Positions 1 to 8,751 of a stretch of DNA of 61,157 nucleotides are shown piece after piece. The notes under the pieces were generated by a model. The model did no database searches, was not told the DNA's origin, and saw only the letters and a program-made list of their open reading frames with translations. A program made the position numbers and the translations under genes. Position 1 is the stretch's first letter, and each line of letters opens with the position of its first letter. This DNA comes from Lysobacter sp. (lineage in GTDB: Bacteria; Pseudomonadota; Gammaproteobacteria; Xanthomonadales; Xanthomonadaceae), in NCBI GenBank assembly GCA_019634715.1, contig JAHCAU010000021.1, positions 1 through 61,157 on the forward strand. The letters run 5' to 3'.

Positions 1-1537
1 CGACGAGGGTGTCCTGTGCGCGCTTGCGGGCGAGGGCGGCGTCGATGTGGTGGGCGACGAAGGTCAGCAGTTCCTGGTCGCGATCGATGAAGCCGATGCT
101 CTCGGTATAGCTCTGCACGCCGATCACGCCGCCGACGACGCCGTCGCGGGTCAGCGGCACGCCCAGCCAGCAGCAGGCCATCGGGCCGGGGCCGAGGTTG
201 TGTACCAGCCCCTTGGCTTCGAGCACGAGGATGTCCTCGCGGCGCGCGAGCAGCGGCTTGCCGGTGTCGATCACGTATTCGGTCAGACCCTTGCCGCGTG
301 GGCGGTCGTGGACGGTACTGGTGTCGATTTCGTCGGCGACGTAGGGAAATTCGATCCGCTTTCCGTCTGCGCTCTGCAGCGCGATATAGAGATTCTTCGC
401 GTACAGCAGCTCGCCGATCACGCCATGCAGATCGGCGTAGAAATGTTCGAGGCTGGTGGTGCCGACTGACAGCTCGGTGATGCGGAACAGGGCCTGCTGC
501 AGCTTCTCGGCGCGCTGGCGTTCCAGCACTTCGGTCTGCAGTTCGAGGTTCGCCTGTTCGAGCGCCTGGGTACGTTCGCGCACGCGGCGTTCGAGCTCGA
601 CCTGCGCGGTCTTGCGGTCGAGCGCGGTGAGGATGTGCTGGCCGACGTACTCCAGCAGCGCCTGTTCCTCGCTGGCGTAGCAGTGCGGGCGCTGGTAGTC
701 CTGGACGACGATGGCGCCGCAGACGCGGCCATCGCGCAGCAGGGGCACGCCCAGCCAGTCCTCGCTGACCGGTCCGCCGGTGCCTTCCTGGTAGGGGATG
801 CCCAGCGATTCGAGGATGTCCAGCGGGCAACCGATCAGTGGTCGGCCATGGCGGATCAGCACCGAGGTCAGCGGTGTGTCCGACAGCGGGAATTCCGCCT
901 CGGGATCGGGCGAGAAGGCATGGCGGTCGTCGGCGAAATACAGGAAGCGGATGCGGTCGCGGGCTTCCTCGTAATGCACGATGTAGAAGTTGTCCGCCGG
1001 CATCAGTTCGCCGACGACATGGTGGATCCGCGCCAGCATCTCGCGCATCTCCAGGCCCGAGCCGGCGAGGTCGGAGATTTCGTACAGCGCATGCTGCAGG
1101 CGCTTGGAAGTTTCGAGGCGGACGACCCGCGTTTCCGCCTCGGCCAGGCGCAGGCAGATCGACGCCAGCTGCGCGGCGAGCGGCAACCAGTGGCGATCGA
1201 TCCAGTCGGTGTCCGTGCCTGGCTGCAGGCGGAGGCCGATGGCGAGGGTCTCGTCGGCATGCGTGAAACAGCGGATCAGGGTGCCGGTGTCCGTGCGCGT
1301 CGCGCCATCGAGCGCTTCGCGCGTGCATGCACGCAGTGGATCGTCTCCGCTGTCGTCCAGTGCGTCTTCACCCAGCGTCGCGTGGCGCCAAGCGATCGCC
1401 GCATGGGTGCCGGGCGGGGCGGCGCGCAGCAGCGGTGCGATCGTCGCCCGCAGGTCGCTGCCATCGGTATCGGTCGGGAGCGAACCGTCGGTCGCTTCCG
1501 CCGCGTTCGCATCCCGTTCTTCTCTGCTCAGGATCAT
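1..1537 (-). CDS. Double-GAF sensor protein, 3' end cut off by window edge
   Basis: Reads leftward from an ATG at 1537 and stays open to the edge, so about 512 residues are visible and the C-terminus is missing. An N-terminal region of about 160 residues is followed by a GAF domain (motifs GLEMREMLARIHHVVGELMP and CGAIVVQDYQ), a charged heptad-rich linker (QVELERRVRERTQALE) and a second GAF domain ending RDQELLTFVAHHIDAALARK. In Lysobacterales this architecture normally precedes GGDEF and EAL domains for cyclic-di-GMP turnover, so the missing part may hold them; that is inference. It is a close paralogue of the gene at 3123-4748: window base 1 corresponds to base 3209, and the linker region is almost identical at DNA level. 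A cytoplasmic signal receptor is likely; the ligand is unknown. Confidence 0.85.
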   Translation of the reverse strand, partial: MILSREERDANAAEATDGSLPTDTDGSDLRATIAPLLRAAPPGTHAAIAWRHATLGEDALDDSGDDPLRACTREALDGATRTDTGTLIRCFTHADETLAIGLRLQPGTDTDWIDRHWLPLAAQLASICLRLAEAETRVVRLETSKRLQHALYEISDLAGSGLEMREMLARIHHVVGELMPADNFYIVHYEEARDRIRFLYFADDRHAFSPDPEAEFPLSDTPLTSVLIRHGRPLIGCPLDILESLGIPYQEGTGGPVSEDWLGVPLLRDGRVCGAIVVQDYQRPHCYASEEQALLEYVGQHILTALDRKTAQVELERRVRERTQALEQANLELQTEVLERQRAEKLQQALFRITELSVGTTSLEHFYADLHGVIGELLYAKNLYIALQSADGKRIEFPYVADEIDTSTVHDRPRGKGLTEYVIDTGKPLLARREDILVLEAKGLVHNLGPGPMACCWLGVPLTRDGVVGGVIGVQSYTESIGFIDRDQELLTFVAHHIDAALARKRAQDTLV

Positions 1538-1814
1538 GGTTCGATGCCCTTCCCCGTGCTGGTACCAAGCCGACTCGCAAACACGCATTGCCTTTGAACG
1601 CACTGCCTGTGAATCCAAAGCATCATCCATGCCAATGCGCGGCAGGTTGATGCATGGCCGCAGCGACCGCATCGCGTTCCGCGATGTGGGGCGATGTCCG
1701 TATGCGGCTGGCGTCCTGGAGCGCCGTCCCGGCGATGCTGCCGTCCCGTCGAGCTGCGGCCGTGGGCGCCCGTGCGCTCACGTCGTGGTCGGGCCTGTCC
1801 GCGAAATGCGCGGC
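1538..1814. other. Intergenic region upstream of the first GAF gene
   Basis: These 277 bases separate the start of the first GAF gene from the stop of the decayed EAL fragment. No convincing gene, repeat or terminator was seen. It should hold the promoter of the GAF gene reading left, but no good -35/-10 pair could be picked out. Confidence 0.4.
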
Positions 1815-2995
1815 TCAGTGCAGGCCCTGGCGCTGGCGGAAAACCGATGGATTGCGTTCGAGCATCCTCGGTGCGCCGAAGAGGAATCCCTGTCCGAACT
1901 GGCAGCCCTGTTCGAGCAGGATGTCGCGCTGGGTCTCGGTCTCGATGCCCTCGGCGATCGTGTCGATGCCCAGGGTCAGGGCCATGGCCAGGATCGCGCG
2001 GACCAGCGCCAGGCTCTCCGTGCTGGTCTCGCCTTCCAGCCCCGAGACGAAGCTGCGGTCGATCTTCAGGCCCTGGATCGGGAAGCGGTGCAGGTAGGAC
2101 AGGGCCGAGAACCCGGTGCCGAAGTCGTCGAGCAGGGCTTCGATGCCGTGGCCGCGCAGATCGCGCAGCACCTTGAGCGCCCGGCTGGCGTCCTCGATCA
2201 GCGCGACTTCGGTGATCTCGATGCGCAGCCGGCGCGGGTCCTGTCCGGCCTCGTCGAGCATGCGCAGCAGGCGGTCGGAGAAGTTGTCGGACAGGAAGTG
2301 CCGCGGCGAGACGTTGATCGACACGGAAATGCTGGTAACGCACATTGATGTCGAAAGGACAGATGTGGCCGGTAAGATCAGCTAAATTCACCTTGTTCGA
2401 TCAGGGCGTTAACCCTGACTGGAGCGAACTGGCGGTGGAGCGAGACCGCGCTGCTCGTTCCAGCGCACTAGTAGCTCGGGGAGCTTTGACCCCGTTGGCG
2501 CGGTCGGACAGGCGCAGGATCGGCTGGAAATGCGTGTTCGAGGTCGCATGATCGCGCAGGCTGGCTCCGAGATCGAAAGAGGCGCAGGCCTCGGCATTTC
2601 TCGCCGAACAGTTCACAGGGCGAGCAATGAGTCAGCCAGCAGCGACAAGATCGCCGCTGCGCCCGGTCGCGCAGCAGCTCCTGCTCCAGCGGTAGCGCGG
2701 AGCAGGCGAGCGCCGATGCCGGCGGGTGGGAAGAGTTCGGCCCGATCCACAGCGGTTTGGGCGAGCGCTGGCGATTGACCAGGCCGGTGCACTGGCGTCT
2801 GTTTTGCTGGTCCCGACGTTCTTTGACGAGAGCGGCGCAACTCGTCGTTGCCGAGGCGGGCGATCGTCGCCGCGGATGACCTGGGAGATGCGCCGGCTGG
2901 ATTCGACCAGCAGTTCGTCGCCGGCGACGTGGCCGACGGAGACCGGCGGATGATGAGCGGCTGGTTTATAAGAGGACCACAGCTGGGCGCACGCA
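1815..2995 (-). pseudogene. Degraded GGDEF-EAL (cyclic-di-GMP) gene fragment
   Basis: Pieces of a GGDEF-EAL protein lie in the correct order on the minus strand but in different frames. From upstream to downstream: a GGDEF piece with SVGHVAGDELLVE near 2910-2945, then ARLGNDEL in another frame (the ARLGGDEF site), an EAL start with HFQPILRLSD near 2530, then ELLVRWNEQRGLAPP in a shifted frame, and a 176-residue open C-terminal half of EAL (2345-1815) that keeps DDFGTGFSALSYLHRFP and AEGIETE. Sequence expected between the last two pieces is missing. At least three frameshifts and internal losses make a working enzyme implausible. The fragment directly follows the stop of the 541-residue GAF gene, so it is probably the lost C-terminal half of that protein. 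Outer limits are approximate. Confidence 0.82.
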
Positions 2996-3122
2996 CTGGC
3001 GCTGGTGGATGGCGGACGGCCGCCGAGGGCGGCGGCCCCTGAGCCAGCGCACAAGCGATGGCCAGGAGTTTGCCGGTCGGGCCTGGCGGTGTGGCAGCGG
3101 CTCGCAGGTATGAGCCGCTTGG

Positions 3123-4748
3123 TTAACACACATCTGTCTGCGCAGTTCGTGGTTGGTGCTTGGCTGGCTCAGTGGCAGGGTCGGACGGTGGTCCAGGTTT
3201 TGGCGGTGCGACGAGGGTGTCCTGTGCGCGCTTGCGGGCGAGGGCGGCGTCGATGTGGTGGGCGACGAAGGTGAGCAGTTCCTGGTCGCGGTCGGTGAAG
3301 GCCACGTCCTCGGCATAGCTCTGCACGCCGATCAGCCCCTCGACGACACCATTGCGGGTCAGCGGCACGCCCAGCCAGCACCAGGCCAGCGGACCGATGC
3401 TGCGCACCAGGTCGCGCGCTTCCAGCGCCTGGATGCCTTCGCGCATCACCAGCAGCGGTTTTCCGGTCTCGATCACGTACTCGCTCAGGCCGCGAGCGCG
3501 CTTGCGCCGGGTCAGCGTCTTGGTCTCGATTTCGTCGGCGGCGTAGGGGAATTCGACGTACTCGCCGTCGGCCGAGAGCAGGGCGACGTAGAAGTTCCTG
3601 GCGTACAGCAACTCGCCGATGATCGAATGCAGGTCGGCATAGAAATGTTCGAGGCTGGTGGTGCCGACCGACAGTTCGGTGATGCGGAACAGGGCCTGCT
3701 GCAGCTTCTCGGCGCGCTGGCGTTCCAGCACTTCGGTCTGCAGTTCGCGGTTGGCCAGTTCCAGTGCCTGGGTGCGCTCGCGCACGCGGCGTTCGAGCTC
3801 GACCTGCGCGGTCTTGCGGTCGAGCGCGGTGAGGATGTGCTGGCCGACGTATTCGAGCAGCGCCTGCTCTTCGTCGCCGTAGCAGTGGATGCGATCGTAG
3901 TCCTGGACGACGATGGCGCCGCAGACGCGGCCGTCGCGCAGCAGCGGCACGCCGAGCCAGTCTTCGCTGAGCGGGCCGCCGGCGTACTCCTCGTGCGGGA
4001 TGCCGAGCGAGCCGATGATGTCGTGGGCCGCGCCCACCAGCGGCCGGCCATGGCGCAGCAGTGCGGCGGTCATGCTGTGCAGGCCTTCGCCGAGCGGATA
4101 GACGGTATCGGGATCCGGGTCGAACCTGTCGCGGCTGTCGGCGAAGTACAGGTAGCGGATGCTGTCGTGTTCGTCGTCGTAATGGACGATGTAGAAATTC
4201 TCGGCCGGCATCAGGTTGCCGACCACGCGATGGATGCGCGCCAGCATTTCGCGCATCTCCAGGCCTCGGCCGGCGAGGTCGGAGATTTCGTACAGCGCCT
4301 GCTGCAGGCGCTTGGATTTCTCCAGGGTCTCGATGCGCGCGTCGGCGTCGGCCAGGCGCAGCATCGCCCACACCAGGTCGCCGGCCAGTGCGAACCAGGC
4401 CTGTTCCACCCAGCCTTGCGGCGGTGCGTGATCGAAGGCCAGCCCCACCGCGATGCGTTCCGCGCCGCGCTCGGCGCGGCCGAAGCGGGCGCCCGGTCGG
4501 GCGGCGGTTGTGCGCGTGGCGCCGTCCAGGTGGTCGATCACGGCGTGCTGCAGGGCGTCGTCCGCGCGGTGGCAGCGCAGGCTGCCCAGCCCGAGGTGGG
4601 CATGCTGCCAGGCGATGGCGATCCGGGTCTCACCCGGGAGTGCGCGCTGCAGCGCATCGACCGCCGTGCGTGCGGCGGCTTCGGCTGTCAGAGTCCCCCC
4701 GACCCTTCCCCCCGTCCCTGCATCCACATCGTGTTTGCCAAGGATCAT
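3123..4748 (-). CDS. Double-GAF signalling protein, probably truncated
   Basis: Encodes 541 residues starting MILGKHD. Order of parts: a variable region (about 1-160), GAF 1 (about 160-315, with AENFYIVHYDDEHDSIRYLY), a coiled-coil-like linker (ELERRVRERTQALELANREL) and GAF 2 (about 360-510, ending RDQELLTFVAHHIDAALARK). It ends in a Pro-rich tail (APPKPGPPSDPATEPAK) and a stop, with no output domain. Related Lysobacterales proteins continue at this point into GGDEF and EAL domains, and frameshifted remains of exactly these lie just downstream. It therefore looks like the surviving sensory half of a broken cyclic-di-GMP enzyme. It could still bind a ligand or form dimers. The paralogue at 1-1537 is very similar, especially in the linker and GAF 2. 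Confidence 0.85.
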   Translation of the reverse strand: MILGKHDVDAGTGGRVGGTLTAEAAARTAVDALQRALPGETRIAIAWQHAHLGLGSLRCHRADDALQHAVIDHLDGATRTTAARPGARFGRAERGAERIAVGLAFDHAPPQGWVEQAWFALAGDLVWAMLRLADADARIETLEKSKRLQQALYEISDLAGRGLEMREMLARIHRVVGNLMPAENFYIVHYDDEHDSIRYLYFADSRDRFDPDPDTVYPLGEGLHSMTAALLRHGRPLVGAAHDIIGSLGIPHEEYAGGPLSEDWLGVPLLRDGRVCGAIVVQDYDRIHCYGDEEQALLEYVGQHILTALDRKTAQVELERRVRERTQALELANRELQTEVLERQRAEKLQQALFRITELSVGTTSLEHFYADLHSIIGELLYARNFYVALLSADGEYVEFPYAADEIETKTLTRRKRARGLSEYVIETGKPLLVMREGIQALEARDLVRSIGPLAWCWLGVPLTRNGVVEGLIGVQSYAEDVAFTDRDQELLTFVAHHIDAALARKRAQDTLVAPPKPGPPSDPATEPAKHQPRTAQTDVC

Positions 4749-4925
4749 GGGTCGAGCATATACCCAAATCCGTGCCTTGGAAGCGGTCCCGATCCGACGC
4801 CGGTCACTTTTTTCCGGGGGCGGTGTTCCGGGATGGCGCTTGGCCGGCCGGCGTCGCGGATCGCGTGTGCCGAAGGATCACCCTGTCCCGCAGGGACAGG
4901 CCGCACGCCCCGCGATGCAGCGTCC

Positions 4926-6149
4926 TCACTCGTCCGCGACGAGGTCCACCCACACCGCGTGGTGATCGGAGGCGTGCGCGATCACGGCGTCCTCGCCGCC
5001 CGGCACGGGCCAGAACACGCCGCCGCCGTGCCAGCGCAGGCCGACCGAGGGCAGCACGTAGTCGAGCCGCAGGTTGCCGACCTTCGGACCGAAGTCGCCG
5101 GTGTCTTCGGCCGGGTCGCCGACGTGCGCGGCGTTGGCGCCACCGGCGGTGCGCGCGACGACGACTGCGCCTTCGCTGCGCGGCGGTGCGTGGCGCAGCA
5201 CGCGCGGATGATCGATCAGGGCGCGGATCGCGTCGTGGCGGCCGTCGCCATCGTTCGGGTCGTTGTTGAGATCGCCGGCGATCACGAAGCGTTCGCCTGC
5301 GGCCAATCCGCCGCAGCGGCCGGCGTCGTCGCACAACCAGGCGTGGTCGGCCGGGTCGTTGTCCAGGTATTCGCGCCACAGCCGCAGTTCGTCGGCGTTG
5401 CGTGCGCCGTTGCGGTCCTCCGGGCCGTCGAACACCGGCGGCGTCGGATGCGAGACGAGGAAATGCAGCCGCCCCAGCGGCGTGCGCACCGGCACGTCCC
5501 AGTGCGATTTCGACGACAGGCGCAACTGCTGCCAGACCTCGTCGCTGTGGAAGTCGCCGCGCTGCGTGGGGTGGTGGGGCCTGATCGCATCGGGCATCGC
5601 GCTCCAGCGCAGCAGGCGGAAGCTGCGCACGGCATCGGCGTCGATCGGATGGCGCGACAGCACCAGCATGCCGTACTGGCCCGGGTGCAGACCGTAGCCC
5701 CAGGCATCGTTGCCGCGATCGCGGCCTTCGCCGCCGACGCGGCCGTTGCCGTCGAGGTCCAGGCCGCTGGGTTCGCCGGTGTTGACCGGGCCGAAATAAC
5801 GGTAGGGATAGTGCAGCGCGTTGCCGCCGCCGGCCTGCGGCACTTCCAGGTAACGGCGCTGGAACAGGTCCGCGGCGCGGCCGTCCGGGTCGTAGTCGAA
5901 TTCGTTGAGCAGGACCAGGTCCGGGCGCAAACGCTGCAGCACCGCCGCGACCTTGCGCGCGCCGTCGTCGCCGGCCTCGAGCCGGCGAATCACGCCGCCC
6001 GCCGCTTCGTCGTACAGCGAGACGTTGTAGGTGGCCACGCGCAGCGGTGGGGTGGAGGACGGGCGCATGGTCGTCGAGGCGCAGGCGGTGGCGGGCATGC
6101 CGGTGGCGAGCATGGCGATGAGGGCGGGGAAGGCAGGGCGGGATGTCAT
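4926..6149 (-). CDS. Secreted endonuclease/exonuclease/phosphatase-fold protein
   Basis: A 407-residue protein with an N-terminal export signal (MTSRPAFPALIAMLATGMPA; a Cys at 23 could be lipidated but the lipobox is poor). The EEP fold is recognised by ATYNVSLYD (about 39-47), metal-binding Glu in LLNEFDYD (about 80-87), AGDLNNDPNDGDG, LDYVLPS and the C-terminal ASDHHAVWVDL, which carry the expected Asn, Glu, Asp-x-Asn and Asp-His catalytic residues. Such secreted proteins are metal-dependent phosphodiesterases acting on nucleic acids or phosphoesters; the substrate cannot be told here. It is the last gene of a minus-strand run, 24 bases after the transferase gene. A short inverted repeat, CCTGTCCC and GGGACAGG at 4882-4900, lies just beyond its stop. 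Confidence 0.85.
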   Translation of the reverse strand: MTSRPAFPALIAMLATGMPATACASTTMRPSSTPPLRVATYNVSLYDEAAGGVIRRLEAGDDGARKVAAVLQRLRPDLVLLNEFDYDPDGRAADLFQRRYLEVPQAGGGNALHYPYRYFGPVNTGEPSGLDLDGNGRVGGEGRDRGNDAWGYGLHPGQYGMLVLSRHPIDADAVRSFRLLRWSAMPDAIRPHHPTQRGDFHSDEVWQQLRLSSKSHWDVPVRTPLGRLHFLVSHPTPPVFDGPEDRNGARNADELRLWREYLDNDPADHAWLCDDAGRCGGLAAGERFVIAGDLNNDPNDGDGRHDAIRALIDHPRVLRHAPPRSEGAVVVARTAGGANAAHVGDPAEDTGDFGPKVGNLRLDYVLPSVGLRWHGGGVFWPVPGGEDAVIAHASDHHAVWVDLVADE

Positions 6150-6173
6150 GCGGTCGTAGTCGGGGCGACGGGG

Positions 6174-6923
6174 TCAGATCGATGCGGGCGGCGGATCGAG
6201 CCGCCAGCGCTGGCCGTCGAAGGTTTCGAGCGGACGGTAGCGGCGCTTGTAGGCCATCTTGTCGTGGCCGTCGATCCAGTATCCGAGATAGAGATGACGC
6301 CTGCCCTCGCGCCGCGCCCAGGCGATCTGCTGCAGGATCGCGAAGGTGCCGAGGCCGCGCTCGGTCGCGTCCGGGTCGTAGAAGGTGTAGACGGCGGACA
6401 GGCCGTCGTCGACCACGTCGGTGACGGCGACCGCGAGCAGCGGCCCCTGGTCGTGGTCGCGGTGCTCGCGGATCTCGATGAAGCGCGATTCGGCCCAGGT
6501 GCTGACCAGGAATTGGTCGAATTCGGCCTCGCCGTGGCCGTCCATGCCGCCGTTGGGATGCCGCGCGGACAGGTAGCGCTGGTAGAGCGCGAAGTGTTCG
6601 TCGCTGCGCGTCGCCGGCAGCACGCGGGCGTCGAGATCGGTGTTGCGATCCAGGCAGCGTCGCTGGCTGCGATTGGGCGCGAAGTCCGCCACCGGGATCC
6701 GCACCGCCACGCAGGCCTGGCAGGCACGGCAATGCGGCCGGTAGATCAGGTTGCCGGAGCGGCGGAAGCCCCACTGCAGGGCCATCGCATAGCTGCGCGC
6801 CAGGCGCGGGTCGCCGGGGTCGAACACCAGGTCGCGGGCCTGGCGGTCGGGCCAGTAGCCGCAGGCATGTTCGGAGGTGTGGAACAGCCGCAGCGGCTCC
6901 TGGAGGTCGGTGCCGGCGCTCAT
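6174..6923 (-). CDS. bpt: Aspartate/glutamate leucyltransferase (N-end rule)
   Basis: A 249-residue protein of the Ate/Bpt family, which transfers Leu or Arg from charged tRNA to the N-terminus of proteins so that ClpS/ClpAP can degrade them. Family signatures: the cysteine-rich start HACGYWPDRQARD, the pair CRACQACV, NPNGGMDG-type spacing in RHPNGGMDG, YTFYDP and the conserved C-terminal YLGYWIDGHDKMAYK with RPLE. Length fits the family. The open frame extends further upstream, but the ATG at 6923 matches the family start and sits one base after the TGA of the PAP2-like gene, indicating translational coupling. Confidence 0.93.
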   Translation of the reverse strand: MSAGTDLQEPLRLFHTSEHACGYWPDRQARDLVFDPGDPRLARSYAMALQWGFRRSGNLIYRPHCRACQACVAVRIPVADFAPNRSQRRCLDRNTDLDARVLPATRSDEHFALYQRYLSARHPNGGMDGHGEAEFDQFLVSTWAESRFIEIREHRDHDQGPLLAVAVTDVVDDGLSAVYTFYDPDATERGLGTFAILQQIAWARREGRRHLYLGYWIDGHDKMAYKRRYRPLETFDGQRWRLDPPPASI

Positions 6924-6924
6924 G

Positions 6925-7509
6925 TCAGGTCCCCATGCGCGGCACGAGACCCCATGCCGCGATGGCGGCCAGCGTGCCGGCGGCCGCACCGGTGGCCAGA
7001 TCGATCGGCGCATGGCGCGCCAGGCGCAGGCGCGACCAGGCGATCGCCACGGTACATGCGGCGGCGACGAGCACCGTCGCCCATCCCAGCGGCCACAGCA
7101 GGCCGGCGGCGAAGGCGGCGAAGGCGACATGCAGCGACAGCTTGCACCAGCGCGCGGTGAGCATCGCCGCCAGGACGATGCCTGCGGCGGCCGCCAGGGT
7201 CGCGACGACACGAGGCGGCGCCGACAGCAGCCACGCCAGGGTCGAACCGGCGAGGATCGCGGGCAGCAGGAAGCGATTCAGGGCGCGTCGCTCGTCGATG
7301 CGCGATGCATCGACGTGCATCCATCGCCCGCGTCGGACCTGGTATGCGGACCACAGCATCACCGCCAGTGCGAAGCCGGCGAATCCGGCGGCGATCGCCA
7401 GCGTGTCGGCGGACGTGGCGCCACGCAGCGTCGGCAGCAGGATGCCCAAGGGGAGCGCCAGCAGTGGATGGCCGAGGATCGAGAGCGTGCGTGCGATGGC
7501 GTGGGACAT
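6925..7509 (-). CDS. PAP2-superfamily membrane protein
   Basis: A 194-residue, very hydrophobic protein with about five or six membrane spans. The C-terminal SRLRLARHAPIDLATGAAAG fits the third PAP2 phosphatase motif (SR-x5-H-x3-D), and KLSLHVAFAAFAAG resembles the second motif with its His. The first motif (K-x6-RP) is not clear, so this is a divergent member and its substrate, perhaps a lipid phosphate or lipid pyrophosphate, is inferred from the family only. The ATG at 7509 places the protein start just before the first membrane span. It lies between the sigma-factor genes and bpt on the same strand. Confidence 0.75.
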   Translation of the reverse strand: MSHAIARTLSILGHPLLALPLGILLPTLRGATSADTLAIAAGFAGFALAVMLWSAYQVRRGRWMHVDASRIDERRALNRFLLPAILAGSTLAWLLSAPPRVVATLAAAAGIVLAAMLTARWCKLSLHVAFAAFAAGLLWPLGWATVLVAAACTVAIAWSRLRLARHAPIDLATGAAAGTLAAIAAWGLVPRMGT

Positions 7510-7577
7510 GCGCGCAGGATACCCGCGAAGGCGCGCGCCACGAATGCCCTGCGCCGTCGACGGCAGGCCTGCCGCGA

Positions 7578-8741
7578 TCAGATCCGCCCCGACGCCACCA
7601 GCCCCGCGATCAGTCCGCCGAGGCCGCAGACCAGGCCGATCCCGGCGCCGAGCCAGCACTGGATGCGTTCCCTGCGGCGCTGCCGGGCCGCGCCGATGGG
7701 GTCGCGCTGCGCTTCCAGCGCGTGCCGGCGCGCCAGCACCCGCGGCTGCACGACCATCGACTGGTGGAAGACCACGCCCATGAAGGCCAGGGTGGACAGG
7801 ACCGGCAGCAGCCAGCCGTCGGCGAAACGGGTGAACAGCACGATCGACACCAGAAAGCCGACGGTGGCCAGCGAATTGACCACGGCGCTGCGGATCAGGC
7901 CGCGGCGCTCCTGGTCGTCGATCGCGCCCTTGAGCTGCTTGCGCGTGCCCAGCCAGATGCCCGCGAACGCGGCCAGCAGGCCGATGCCGATGCTGCCGGC
8001 GGCGCCCAGCGCGATTTTCGAGAGGCTCTTGGCGCCGCCGACCGCGCCTGCGGTGAGGATGGCCTTGGCGGCGACCGGCGGTGCGGCAGTGACCAGGGCG
8101 GTCGCGATCACGGCGGTGAAGGCCGCGCCCGGGGCGCTGGACGCGGCGAAGTCGCCGAAGCGCCGCAGCAGGTCGTCGCGCAGGCTCTGGCGGGCGCGCG
8201 ACAGGCGCTTGCGCACCGCAGCGTCGGACAGGCCGAGCAGCATCGCCACCTGCTGCGAACTCTGGCCTTCGCGGTAGTACAGCAGCAGCACCTCGCGGCT
8301 GTCCTCGGGCAGGCTGGAGATCAGGTCGGCGGCTGCGCGCTCGCGTTCGTCGTCCTCCAGCCATTCCGATGGCGTCGGCGAGGGGTCGGCGGCGAGTTCG
8401 ATCGCCAGTTCGGCGCCCTCGCCGTCGAGCGGGCGGTGGCGGCCGGCGCGCAGATGGTCGCGGGCGAGGTTGCGGGTGATCTGGCGCAGCCAGGGCAGGA
8501 AACTGGCCGGGTTCTGCAGACGCTTGATGTGCTGCCAGGCGCTGAGGAAGGCCTCCTGGGCGATGTCTTCGCTGGCCGGCACGTCGCGGGTGATCGCCAG
8601 CGCGATCGCGGTGACCGTGTTCTGGCAGCCGGCGACGATGCGGCCGTAGGCGGCCCGGTCGCCGGTACGGGCGGCCGGCAGTTCGCGGTCGATCAGCGCG
8701 TCGATGGTGGTGCTTGCGATGCTTGCGGTGGCGGTCTGCAT
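7578..8741 (-). CDS. ECF-like sigma factor with membrane C-terminal tail (second copy)
   Basis: Encodes 387 residues. Residues about 25-95 form sigma region 2 (ASEDIAQEAFLSAWQHIKRL, then LPWLRQITRNLARDHLR), and about 130-185 form region 4 with the helix-turn-helix SSQQVAMLLGLSDAAVRKRL. After this comes an extra part of about 195 residues with five hydrophobic stretches, for example IGIGLLAAFAGIWLG and GLVCGLGGLIAGLVA. A sigma factor joined to membrane segments suggests activity controlled at the membrane, without a separate anti-sigma gene next door. Paralogue of the gene immediately upstream (8752-9975), whose stop is 10 bases away; region 2 and 4 motifs are nearly the same but the hydrophobic tails differ. 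Confidence 0.88.
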   Translation of the reverse strand: MQTATASIASTTIDALIDRELPAARTGDRAAYGRIVAGCQNTVTAIALAITRDVPASEDIAQEAFLSAWQHIKRLQNPASFLPWLRQITRNLARDHLRAGRHRPLDGEGAELAIELAADPSPTPSEWLEDDERERAAADLISSLPEDSREVLLLYYREGQSSQQVAMLLGLSDAAVRKRLSRARQSLRDDLLRRFGDFAASSAPGAAFTAVIATALVTAAPPVAAKAILTAGAVGGAKSLSKIALGAAGSIGIGLLAAFAGIWLGTRKQLKGAIDDQERRGLIRSAVVNSLATVGFLVSIVLFTRFADGWLLPVLSTLAFMGVVFHQSMVVQPRVLARRHALEAQRDPIGAARQRRRERIQCWLGAGIGLVCGLGGLIAGLVASGRI

Positions 8742-8751
8742 GGTGAAGGCC

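Noticed and set aside
3153..7160. A 1335-codon open frame on the + strand
   Set aside because: Antisense to the GAF, EEP and Bpt genes; its sequence is the low-information Gly/Ala/Val/Arg pattern of a GC-rich shadow frame, while the minus strand has clear domains.
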